A model generated the notes under the pieces. The model was not told the DNA's origin. It worked only from the letters and a program-made list of their open reading frames with translations, and made no database searches. The position numbers and the translations under genes are program-made. DNA of 6,566 bases. It comes from Bacillota bacterium (GTDB lineage Bacteria > Bacillota > Clostridia > Christensenellales > Borkfalkiaceae). Location: the NCBI GenBank assembly GCA_003343765.1, contig QAKO01000033.1, positions 1 to 6,566 on the forward strand, written 5' to 3'. Positions 1-5,171 of the stretch are shown in pieces; position 1 is the stretch's first letter, and the number at the start of each line of letters is the position of its first letter.

Positions 1-596
1 TCTTCGATTTCATTGCAGCGTTGGTTGCGTTTGCGATGGTTGATATGTTCGATACGATCGGTACTTTGATGGGAACGTGCCAGGCGGCAGGCAAAGAAAG
101 CGGCCTTCTCGACGATAAGGGAGAAGTGAAAAATATTCAGCGCGCTCTCTTGTGTGATTCGATCGCGACCTGCACGGGTGCAATTTTGGGTACTTCCACG
201 GTTACGACGTTTGTTGAATCTTCGGCAGGTGTTGCAGAAGGCGGCAGGACGGGCTTCACGTCTTTGGTTGTTGCGATTCTGTTTGCGATTGCTATGTTCC
301 TTAGCCCGATCGCGGCTTTGGTTCCTTCCTGTGCGACGGCAGGTGCTTTGATGTATGTCGGCGTTCTGATGATGAGAAACGTAACGGATATCGATTGGAA
401 AGATCCGGCTGCGGCAGTTCCTGCGTTCCTGACCATTTCGATCATGAGCTTTACCTATTCTATTTCGTATGGTATTGCTGCAGGATTTCTTTCCTACACG
501 ATCATCAAACTTTGCACGGGCAAAGTTAAGGATATCAGCCCTGTTACGGCAATTCTTTCGCTGGTATTCCTGTTCACGTTCTTGTTCACGCACTAA
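1..596 (+). CDS. NCS2-family purine permease (AzgA/PbuG-like), C-terminal part
   Basis: This is an integral membrane permease for purine bases (guanine, hypoxanthine or adenine type), probably a proton symporter. The frame is open from the left edge (first full codon at base 3) to TAA at 594-596, so the N-terminal half lies outside the window. Hallmarks visible are DMFDTIGTL (codons from about base 45), then GTSTVTTFVESSAGVAEGGRTG (about 186-254), the most conserved segment of the AzgA-like branch of NCS2. Next come a long hydrophobic helix, the IDWKDPAAAVPAFLTI stretch and two or three further membrane segments, ending in a hydrophobic FLFTFLFTH tail. That matches the usual C-terminus of the family, so the end is intact. 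A second stop (TAG) follows at once. A terminator at 627-673 closes the unit. The exact purine cannot be read from this part. Confidence 0.93.
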   Translation, partial: FDFIAALVAFAMVDMFDTIGTLMGTCQAAGKESGLLDDKGEVKNIQRALLCDSIATCTGAILGTSTVTTFVESSAGVAEGGRTGFTSLVVAILFAIAMFLSPIAALVPSCATAGALMYVGVLMMRNVTDIDWKDPAAAVPAFLTISIMSFTYSISYGIAAGFLSYTIIKLCTGKVKDISPVTAILSLVFLFTFLFTH

Positions 597-626
597 TAGT
601 CGGATCGGAACGTAAAAATAAAAAGC

Positions 627-673
627 AAAGAGGTCTTTTCTCTGTTTCAAGACGGGGAAAAGATCTCTTTTTT
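627..673 (+). terminator. Intrinsic terminator after the NCS2 permease
   Basis: The arms are 627-640 and 657-670. They pair over 14 bases with one G-U pair and a 16-base loop, and the 3' arm runs directly into T residues to 673. It sits 30 bases after the permease stop. The 5' arm is preceded by A-rich DNA, so on the minus strand the same hairpin is followed by a T-rich run and may also stop transcripts leaking past the tRNA gene. Confidence 0.85.
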
Positions 674-694
674 CGTGGTGACCCCGACGAGAAT
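664..694 (-). repeat. 31-base direct repeat, copy 1: relic of tRNA-Glu 3' end
   Basis: This stretch is identical over 31 bases to 827-857. On the minus strand it carries the last 19 bases of the tRNA-Glu gene (part of the T loop, T-stem 3' strand, acceptor 3' strand and CCA; here 676-694) plus 12 downstream bases. Identity stops in the T loop, and nothing beyond base 694 resembles the rest of a tRNA. Its left part overlaps the permease terminator. It is either an att-like duplicate left by an integrative element or the remnant of a second tRNA gene. Confidence 0.85.
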
Positions 695-800
695 TTGCAA
701 AAGGGTTTGCAAGGCACCTTGTGCGCGAACAGCAGGCGGGAAACGGAAGGAATGGGGCTGAGTAATACCCTCCACCTGCAGTTCTTTCTCCCATGAAATC
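695..800. other. Spacer between the two repeat copies, with a small palindrome
   Basis: This stretch of 106 bases separates copy 1 of the tRNA 3'-end repeat from the terminator of the tRNA gene. It begins with a 7-bp perfect palindrome (695-701 with 706-712, 4-base loop). I see no credible gene, tRNA body or integrase fragment. The minus-strand reading frames that cross it also cross the tRNA and its terminator, and are not believable as proteins. Confidence 0.5.
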
Positions 801-841
801 CCACGAAAAAAGAGAGGTATAAAACCTCTCTTTTTTCGTGG
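801..841 (-). terminator. Long perfect hairpin ending the tRNA-Glu transcript
   Basis: The arms 801-818 and 824-841 are perfect reverse complements over 18 bp with a 5-base loop (819-823). In the minus-strand direction the stem begins with the CCA of the tRNA (839-841), runs through AAAAAAGAGAGGT, and its descending arm contains a T6 run. The part after the tRNA would work as an intrinsic terminator. The layout is symmetric, so a + strand transcript would also meet a T6 tract (831-836). Confidence 0.75.
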
Positions 842-857
842 TGACCCCGACGAGAAT
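827..857 (-). repeat. 31-base direct repeat, copy 2: within the intact tRNA-Glu
   Basis: This is the copy belonging to the complete tRNA. Bases 839-857 are the tRNA 3' end including CCA, and 827-838 belong to its terminator stem. It matches 664-694 without a mismatch at an offset of 163 bases. A perfect match of this length is far beyond chance in a window of this size, so it reflects duplication or recombination. Confidence 0.85.
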
Positions 858-913
858 CGAACTCGTGTTACCGCCGTGAAAGGGCGATGTCTTGACCGCT
901 TGACCACGGGGCC
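839..913 (-). tRNA. tRNA-Glu, anticodon UUC
   Basis: Read on the minus strand, the gene folds into a full cloverleaf of 75 bases including an encoded CCA. It has a 7-bp acceptor stem (GGCCCCG with CGGGGTC, one G-U), a D arm starting GTC and ending GAC, and a 5-bp anticodon stem (TCGCC with GGCGG). The loop CTTTCAC gives anticodon TTC (UUC), decoding GAA and GAG. The variable loop is short and the T stem is ACGAG/CTCGT with loop TTCGATT. The discriminator base is A. A good promoter lies at 995-1023 and a hairpin terminator at 801-841, so it is transcribed alone. Its 3' end is duplicated at 664-694. Confidence 0.97.
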
Positions 914-924
914 ATCTATATAAA

Positions 925-946
925 CCGCATTGCTGCGGATTTTTTT
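925..946 (+). terminator. Weak hairpin plus T7 tract in the tRNA leader DNA
   Basis: CCGCA (925-929) pairs with TGCGG (934-938) around a 4-base loop, followed by A and seven T (940-946). On the + strand this has the form of a small terminator, but the stem is only 5 bp. On the minus strand it lies in the roughly 75-base leader upstream of the mature tRNA and may just be a processing-region hairpin. A second small stem (AGCAAC/GTTGCT) lies at about 957-974. Confidence 0.3.
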
Positions 947-994
947 GCTGATGCAAAGCAACTCAAGTGTTGCTCTCACGAACTCAGCTTGGTA

Positions 995-1023
995 ATTATA
1001 CCATATTAAAATAAAAAAGACAA
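995..1023 (-). promoter_or_regulatory. Sigma-A-type promoter of tRNA-Glu
   Basis: On the minus strand, -35 TTGTCT (1018-1023) and a perfect -10 TATAAT (995-1000) are separated by 17 bases in AT-rich DNA. Transcription would start near base 988, leaving about 75 bases of leader before the tRNA at 913. Confidence 0.8.
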
Positions 1024-1130
1024 CTGTTTTTTTACAATAAAAACAATTTTTTTAAATATTTTATAATAAAAAATTTTAGTCTTTTAAATTTGGTAAAAGA
1101 AGAGCGGATAAATAAATGGCAGAAGAGTAT

Positions 1131-1160
1131 TTGACAATTATTTACTGATAGATATATAAT
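1131..1160 (+). promoter_or_regulatory. Sigma-A-type promoter of the Cas4-like nuclease gene
   Basis: A perfect TTGACA (1131-1136) and a perfect TATAAT (1155-1160) stand 18 bases apart. The predicted start is near 1167, giving a leader of about 26 bases with a GGAG ribosome binding site at 1181-1184. It is back to back with the tRNA promoter across about 110 bases of very AT-rich DNA that shows no gene. Confidence 0.8.
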
Positions 1161-1192
1161 ATCGTCAGCTTTTAATAGCGGGAGCGATATTT

Positions 1193-1849
1193 ATGGGAAT
1201 TACGAAAACGGATTATATGCGGGGAATGCAATGTCCGAGAATGTTATGGCTGGATAAGCACAAACCGGAAGAGCGGATAATACCGCCGCAAGTGCAGCAA
1301 AGACTTGATGAGGGGAATGCATTTGGGGATGCGGCGATGGGTATATTCGGTGAGTATGTGGAGACAACGGCATATAAGGAAAAAGGGAGACTGGATTTTG
1401 CGAAGATGCTGGAAAAAACGCAGGAATGTCTGCGGGACGGGACTTTAGTTATTTGTGAAGCAGCATTCCGATACTACGGAAATTATTGTGCCGTCGATAT
1501 CTTGCGTAAAGTTGAAGGCGGTTACGAATTATATGAAGTGAAAGGCAGCGGAGAAGTGAAAGAGCAATTTATAAAGGACATTGGTTTTCAAAGATATATT
1601 CTTACCCGTTGCGGAATACGATTGAAAAAATGCTGTATAATTTACCATGGCGCGGAAGAACAAAATCCTTTTGTGATCGTAGACGTGAGTGCGCGGGCAA
1701 AGGAATATTCGGATACGGTAAATGATAATATCTGGCGATTGGGCAAGATTAAATTTCAGAAAGAGGAAGTAATGCAGGAGCCGGGGGAGCAATGTATGGA
1801 GCCTTATGAATGTTGGTATTATGATTATTGTCACAAGGCGAAAGAGTGA
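1193..1849 (+). CDS. Stand-alone Cas4/RecB-like PD-(D/E)XK nuclease domain (N-terminal half of DUF2779 type)
   Basis: This 218-residue protein is a probable iron-sulphur-bound DNA exonuclease of the Cas4/RecB-like superfamily. In order: QCPRMLW (13-19, candidate cluster cysteine C14), EGNAFG (40-45), E89, D102 in AVDIL, E115-V-K117 in YEVKGS (the core PD-(D/E)XK acidic residues and lysine), Q133-R-Y135 (motif like QxxxY), and a C-terminal cysteine set C201, C207 and C213 in CMEPYECWYYDYC. Together with C14 these could hold a 4Fe-4S cluster. Full DUF2779 proteins, as I recall them, are roughly twice as long or more, with a second RNase H-like region after the cysteine set. Here the protein stops five residues after the last cysteine and a terminator follows, so it is a natural single-domain form or a clean truncation. 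ATG at 1193 has GGAG eight bases upstream. No cas genes are nearby. The superfamily is clear; the biological role is unknown. Confidence 0.8.
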   Translation: MGITKTDYMRGMQCPRMLWLDKHKPEERIIPPQVQQRLDEGNAFGDAAMGIFGEYVETTAYKEKGRLDFAKMLEKTQECLRDGTLVICEAAFRYYGNYCAVDILRKVEGGYELYEVKGSGEVKEQFIKDIGFQRYILTRCGIRLKKCCIIYHGAEEQNPFVIVDVSARAKEYSDTVNDNIWRLGKIKFQKEEVMQEPGEQCMEPYECWYYDYCHKAKE

Positions 1850-1865
1850 ACAGAGAAAAACGGAG

Positions 1866-1902
1866 AAAATGAGACGCGGAAAAATTTTCCGTGTCTCATT
1901 TT
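1866..1902 (+). terminator. Intrinsic terminator after the nuclease gene
   Basis: Arms 1866-1879 and 1889-1902 pair over 14 bp with one G-U pair, around an A5T4 centre that can extend the stem. The 3' arm ends in TTTT. It starts 17 bases after the nuclease stop and separates this gene from the sugar operon. The A-rich 5' arm makes it potentially active in both directions. Confidence 0.8.
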
Positions 1903-1952
1903 GTATAAGAACGTTTCGGAAAAGAGAAGGGACGCGATTTTTGTAAGAATCT

Positions 1953-1980
1953 TGACAAAAGCGGAATTTAATGTATAATA
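1953..1980 (+). promoter_or_regulatory. Sigma-A-type promoter of the sugar-catabolic operon
   Basis: A perfect TTGACA (1953-1958) and a perfect TATAAT (1975-1980) are spaced by 16 bases. The predicted start is near 1987, which leaves a leader of about 78 bases. No further convincing promoter or terminator is seen between the genes downstream, so all five genes probably share this start. An imperfect cre-like sequence overlaps the predicted start (1984-1998). Confidence 0.8.
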
Positions 1981-2053
1981 GATTGTAAAGGCAAACGCAC
2001 CACGAGTGAAATGTTCAAATAAATTGCAGACAGAAAGAATAAAAAGATGAGCG

Positions 2054-2059
2054 AGGGAG
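2054..2059 (+). promoter_or_regulatory. Ribosome binding site deciding a GTG start
   Basis: AGGGAG lies five bases before GTG at 2065. The more upstream ATG at 2047 is preceded only by an A-rich stretch with AAAG. The family usually begins almost directly at the first beta strand (here QKILFLANSF), so GTG 2065 fits better than ATG 2047. Confidence 0.65.
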
Positions 2060-2064
2060 TGAGG

Positions 2065-2781
2065 GTGCAAAAAATACTTTTTTTGGCAAACAGTTTCGGG
2101 GAAGACTGTACTGCATATATGGAAAACATAACGCCAAGATTATTTGTCAGAAATCTTTATGTGCCTGCTTGCAGCTTAGAGCAGCACAGTGAATTTATTA
2201 AAAAGAGGGCGGAAGTATACCAATACCAGAAAGATGCTGTTATGATCGGCGATAAGCCTGTCAGTGCGAATGATGCTTTTGAGTTTGAAAAATGGGATTC
2301 TATTGTTTTGCAGCAGGCAAGCTTTCTGGCGGGGAAATACGATTCCTATTATCCTTATTTGACTGAAATTATTCAATATATAAAGGGAGTGTGTCCGCAA
2401 GTAAAATTAATTTTCAACGAAACGTGGTCGTATGAAACAGGTTCGCCGCACGAAAAGTTTTATTTGTATGGGAATGATTCGGCTGAAATGATTCGGCAGG
2501 TTCGTCGGACCTGTGAGCGGGTTGCGGAAGAAAACAAAATGCCGTTGATACGTACGGGAGAATTTATTCAAAAGTTGCGGCGGCTGAAAGTTTTTCAAGA
2601 CGGTAGTTTGTGTCGGGATACATATCATTTAAGTACAGAATACGGACGATATGCGGCCGGAGCGTTTTTTGTCAGACATTTTGGAGAAGACATTTCGCCG
2701 GATTTTATTCCGGAGAATGCGCAGGCGGACAAAATCCGGTTAATACGGGAGAATCTTATAAAGATTGAAAGTCATGAATGA
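2065..2781 (+). CDS. DUF4886-type SGNH hydrolase-like protein
   Basis: This 238-residue protein resembles the DUF4886 group of the SGNH/GDSL hydrolase superfamily, which includes carbohydrate deacylases; the reaction here is not known. Visible blocks: ANSFGED (8-14) with candidate nucleophile S10, ACSLEQH (35-41), WDSIVLQQAS with Q83-Q84, YYPYLTEIIQYI, FNETWSY, and D185-T-Y-H188 followed by LS, which gives the Asp/His of the catalytic set. The family usually has GNSF where this protein has ANSF. There is no signal peptide, so it should act in the cytoplasm on imported material. It is the first gene of the operon and overlaps the KDPG aldolase start by 8 bases, suggesting coupled translation. 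The start chosen is GTG 2065; ATG 2047 would add six residues. An acyl esterase acting on an acetylated sugar or oligosaccharide is a plausible inference. Confidence 0.8.
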   Translation: MQKILFLANSFGEDCTAYMENITPRLFVRNLYVPACSLEQHSEFIKKRAEVYQYQKDAVMIGDKPVSANDAFEFEKWDSIVLQQASFLAGKYDSYYPYLTEIIQYIKGVCPQVKLIFNETWSYETGSPHEKFYLYGNDSAEMIRQVRRTCERVAEENKMPLIRTGEFIQKLRRLKVFQDGSLCRDTYHLSTEYGRYAAGAFFVRHFGEDISPDFIPENAQADKIRLIRENLIKIESHE

Positions 2782-3391
2782 GTTTTTTGAGGAAGCGAAG
2801 AAAGTAAAAGTGATTCCTGTCATTGTATTTCACAGCACAGAAGAAGTGGTTCCGGTTATGGACGCGCTGAAAGAAGGGGGACTGAAATTTGCGGAAATAA
2901 CTTTCCGCACGGAATGTGCGCAGGAAGCGTTGTGTATGGCAGCGGAAAAATACCCCGATTTCTGGGTCGGAGCAGGAACAATTCTGAACGAAGTGCAGGC
3001 ACGTCAAGCAGTAAAGAGCGGCGCAAAATTTATTGTCGGCCCGGGTTTCTCGCAGAGTGTATGGAAAGTTTGTCAGGAAGAAGGGGTTCCGTATCTGCCT
3101 GGATGCGTGACGCCGACGGAGATCATGCAGGCTCTGGCTTGCGGGATTACTGTTTTGAAATTTTTCCCTGCGAATATATACGGCGGGATTAAGGCACTCA
3201 AAGCGTTATCGGCGGTGTTTCCGCAGGTGCGGTTTATTCCGACGGGCGGCGTGAACGCGGAGAATATGGAAGAATACTTGGCATTTGAAAAGATTCTTGC
3301 CGTAGGCGGGAGCTGGATGATGCAGGGAAACAGAGAGGAGATCGTACGGAAAACGCGTGAATGTATGGAAAAGGCGGGAAAGATGAGATGA
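2774..3391 (+). CDS. eda: 2-keto-3-deoxy-6-phosphogluconate (KDPG) aldolase
   Basis: This class I aldolase of 205 residues splits KDPG into pyruvate and glyceraldehyde-3-phosphate, the last step of the Entner-Doudoroff and hexuronate routes. It may also act on 4-hydroxy-2-oxoglutarate or KDPGal, as relatives do. It has the full TIM-barrel signature series: IPVIVFHS (14-21), AEITFRT (40-46, general acid/base E41 and phosphate-side R45), GAGTILN (66-72), VGPGFS (88-93), PGCVTPTEIM (109-118), LKFFPAN (128-134) with the Schiff-base lysine K129, IPTGGV (155-160) and VGGSWM near the end. Length matches the family. ATG 2774 overlaps the upstream gene by 8 bases; a TTG at 2765 is possible but less likely. 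The gene ends in ATGA shared with the next gene. It directly follows the SGNH-like gene and precedes the KDG kinase, its pathway partner. Confidence 0.95.
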   Translation: MNEFFEEAKKVKVIPVIVFHSTEEVVPVMDALKEGGLKFAEITFRTECAQEALCMAAEKYPDFWVGAGTILNEVQARQAVKSGAKFIVGPGFSQSVWKVCQEEGVPYLPGCVTPTEIMQALACGITVLKFFPANIYGGIKALKALSAVFPQVRFIPTGGVNAENMEEYLAFEKILAVGGSWMMQGNREEIVRKTRECMEKAGKMR

Positions 3392-4389
3392 GGGCAGTTA
3401 CATTTGGGGAGATCATGTTGCGGCTGAGTCCGTGCGGATATAAAAGACTGGTGCAGGCTGATTGTTTTGAAGCAGTATACGGCGGTGCGGAGGCAAATGT
3501 GGCGGTATCGCTTGCACAATTCGGCTGCGATTCTGTATATGTGACGCGCCTTCCGCAAAACGATCTGGCGAAAGCGTGCAGAGTAAACCTGCAAAAATGG
3601 GGAGTGGATACGTCAAAAATTGTTTTCGGCGGCGACAGGGTTGGCATTTATTATATGGAAAAAGGCATATCGCAGCGCCCTTCGAATGTGATTTACGATC
3701 GGGCGGGTTCGGCGTTTGCTATGTCTGAAGCGAACGATTACGATTTTGAAAAGATACTGGACGGCGCAGATTGGTTTCATTTTACGGGGATCACGGCGGC
3801 GCTCGGTGACAAGTTAACGGAAGCATTGCGTACGGCGTGCAGGATCGCAAAAAAGAAGGGGATCACGATCTCCTGTGATCTGAACTACCGCAGTAAACTC
3901 TGGACGAAAGAGAAGGCGGCGGCGGTGATGGCTCCGCTTTTGGAAATGTCGGACGTGTGCATTGCCAATGAAAGCCAGGCGGAAGAAGTGTTTTCCATAG
4001 AATCCGATTTGCCCGAAAGTTCGGAACGCAGTCGGGAAACGGCAGAAAAACTTTTGAAAAAATTTAATTTTAAAGTACTGGCGTTTACGGAGCGGCGCAC
4101 GATCAATGCCAATCGCAATAAAATTTTCGGACTTATTTATGACGGAAAGGAATTTGCGCATTCGCGCGAGTATACGATGGATATGGTCGATCGGGTAGGT
4201 GGCGGAGACGCATTTGCGGCGGGAATGATCTATGCGCTGAGCCAAAAATATACGCTTCCCGACTCAATCGGATTTGCTGTGGCGGCAAGTGTGTTAAAAC
4301 ATTCAGTGGAAGGCGATTTTAACATTGTTTCCGTAGATGAAATACAACGCTTGATGAGAAGCGGTGAAAACGGTAGAGTTCAGAGATAA
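3388..4389 (+). CDS. kdgK: 2-keto-3-deoxygluconate kinase (PfkB family)
   Basis: This cytoplasmic sugar kinase of 333 residues phosphorylates KDG with ATP to KDPG, the substrate of the aldolase encoded just upstream. PfkB features: FGEIMLRLSP (5-14), YGGAEANVAVSLAQFG (31-46; the sugar-binding start of the family), SCDLNYRSKLW in the middle, and the C-terminal signature DRVGGGDAFAAG with the catalytic base D274 and the GGGD anion hole. The GEIMLRL start and the DLNYR motif are typical of KDG kinases within the family, although other PfkB sugar kinases such as fructokinases share parts of this pattern. ATG 3388 overlaps the aldolase stop by four bases (ATGA), a standard coupling arrangement; an in-frame ATG at 3361 would lie inside the aldolase and is less likely. 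The next gene starts 14 bases after the TAA. Confidence 0.92.
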   Translation: MRAVTFGEIMLRLSPCGYKRLVQADCFEAVYGGAEANVAVSLAQFGCDSVYVTRLPQNDLAKACRVNLQKWGVDTSKIVFGGDRVGIYYMEKGISQRPSNVIYDRAGSAFAMSEANDYDFEKILDGADWFHFTGITAALGDKLTEALRTACRIAKKKGITISCDLNYRSKLWTKEKAAAVMAPLLEMSDVCIANESQAEEVFSIESDLPESSERSRETAEKLLKKFNFKVLAFTERRTINANRNKIFGLIYDGKEFAHSREYTMDMVDRVGGGDAFAAGMIYALSQKYTLPDSIGFAVAASVLKHSVEGDFNIVSVDEIQRLMRSGENGRVQR

Positions 4390-4393
4390 AAAT

Positions 4394-4398
4394 GAGGG
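4394..4398 (+). promoter_or_regulatory. Ribosome binding site deciding the isomerase start
   Basis: GAGGG lies five bases before ATG 4404. The ATG at 4392 overlaps this site and has only a weak AGAG upstream. MLNIPKIKIGIVAVSRD is the more natural N-terminus. Confidence 0.6.
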
Positions 4399-4403
4399 CC
4401 AAA

Positions 4404-5171
4404 ATGTTGAATATACCCAAAATCAAAATAGGTATCGTCGCAGTTTCGCGCGACTGTTTTCCTGAAAGTCTGTCCGTAAACAGGCGCAAGGCACTTGTTG
4501 CGGCGTATGAAAAGAAGTACGGCAAAGAAAATATCTACGAATGTCCCGTGTGTATCGTAGAGAGCGAGATACATATGAAGCAGGCTCTTGCCGATATCAA
4601 AAAGGCAGGTTGTAACGCTTTGGCGGTGTATCTCGGAAACTTTGGCCCCGAAATTTCCGAAACGATGCTTGCAAAGGAATTTGCGGCAGAAGTGGGAGGC
4701 GCGGTGATGTTTTTCGCCGCGGCGGAAGAAGATATTCCCACGCTTGCATCTTCGCGCGGCGATGCATATTGCGGTATGCTGAATGCGTCGTATAACTTGA
4801 AACTTCGCGGCGTAAAGGCATATATTCCCGAATATCCCGTAGGGGATGCGGAAGAGTGCGCAGATATGCTTCACGAATTTTTGCCCATCGCCCGTGCCGT
4901 GTATGCGTTAAAACACTTGAAGATAATATCTTTCGGGCCTCGCCCCATGAACTTCCTCGCGTGCAATGCGCCCATTCAGCAGTTGTATAATTTTGGGGTA
5001 GAGATCGAAGAGAATAGCGAACTGGATCTTTTTGAATCTTTCCATAAACACGCAGGGGACAAGCGCATTCCCGAAGTCGCGAAGGATATGGAAAAAGAAC
5101 TCGGCAAGGGCAACAAAAAGCCTGAAATACTTTCCAAACTTGCGCAGTATGAACTCACGCTTTTGGATTGA
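4404..5171 (+). CDS. Isomerase N-terminal segment, up to the in-frame TGA
   Basis: This segment gives 255 residues if TGA 5169-5171 acts as a stop. It starts IPKIKIGIVAVSRDCFPESLS, the typical opening of this FucI-like branch. It includes NALAVYLGNFGPEISETMLAKEF (about residues 73-95) and an alpha/beta Rossmann-like region, then FGPRPMNFLACNAPI, a conserved segment of the second domain. The end falls in a helix just before the catalytic half, so this piece alone would lack the metal site. Its start is 14 bases after the KDG kinase stop, with GAGGG at 4394-4398; ATG 4392 is the alternative. Confidence 0.7.
   Translation: MLNIPKIKIGIVAVSRDCFPESLSVNRRKALVAAYEKKYGKENIYECPVCIVESEIHMKQALADIKKAGCNALAVYLGNFGPEISETMLAKEFAAEVGGAVMFFAAAEEDIPTLASSRGDAYCGMLNASYNLKLRGVKAYIPEYPVGDAEECADMLHEFLPIARAVYALKHLKIISFGPRPMNFLACNAPIQQLYNFGVEIEENSELDLFESFHKHAGDKRIPEVAKDMEKELGKGNKKPEILSKLAQYELTLLD

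Noticed and set aside
586..979. Minus-strand open frames crossing the tRNA region
   Set aside because: They translate the tRNA-Glu, its terminator and the repeat, giving the same SGSPRKKR-like string twice because of the 31-base repeat. They are not proteins.
914..988. T-box or riboswitch in the tRNA leader
   Set aside because: It contains only two short stems and no T-box motif, and the downstream gene is a tRNA rather than an aminoacyl-tRNA synthetase or biosynthetic gene.
1116..1148. Ten-codon reading frame starting ATG 1116
   Set aside because: It overlaps the -35 region of the nuclease promoter and ends before the predicted transcription start, with no good ribosome binding site.
1099..1280. 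13-base direct repeat (1099-1111 and 1268-1280) resembling part of a lac operator
   Set aside because: One copy is inside the nuclease coding region. A repeat of this length is not unusual by chance in 6.5 kb, and it lacks the palindromic half of an operator.
1193..1849. CRISPR-associated Cas4 of an adaptation module
   Set aside because: No repeat-spacer array and no cas1, cas2 or other cas gene is in the window. The cysteine spacing and the QCPRMLW start point to the DUF2779-type branch.
5169..5171. Genome-wide use of TGA as Trp (genetic code 4)
   Set aside because: The DUF4886 and KDPG aldolase genes end in TGA at exactly the expected lengths with overlapping downstream starts, and TGG is the common Trp codon in all genes here.
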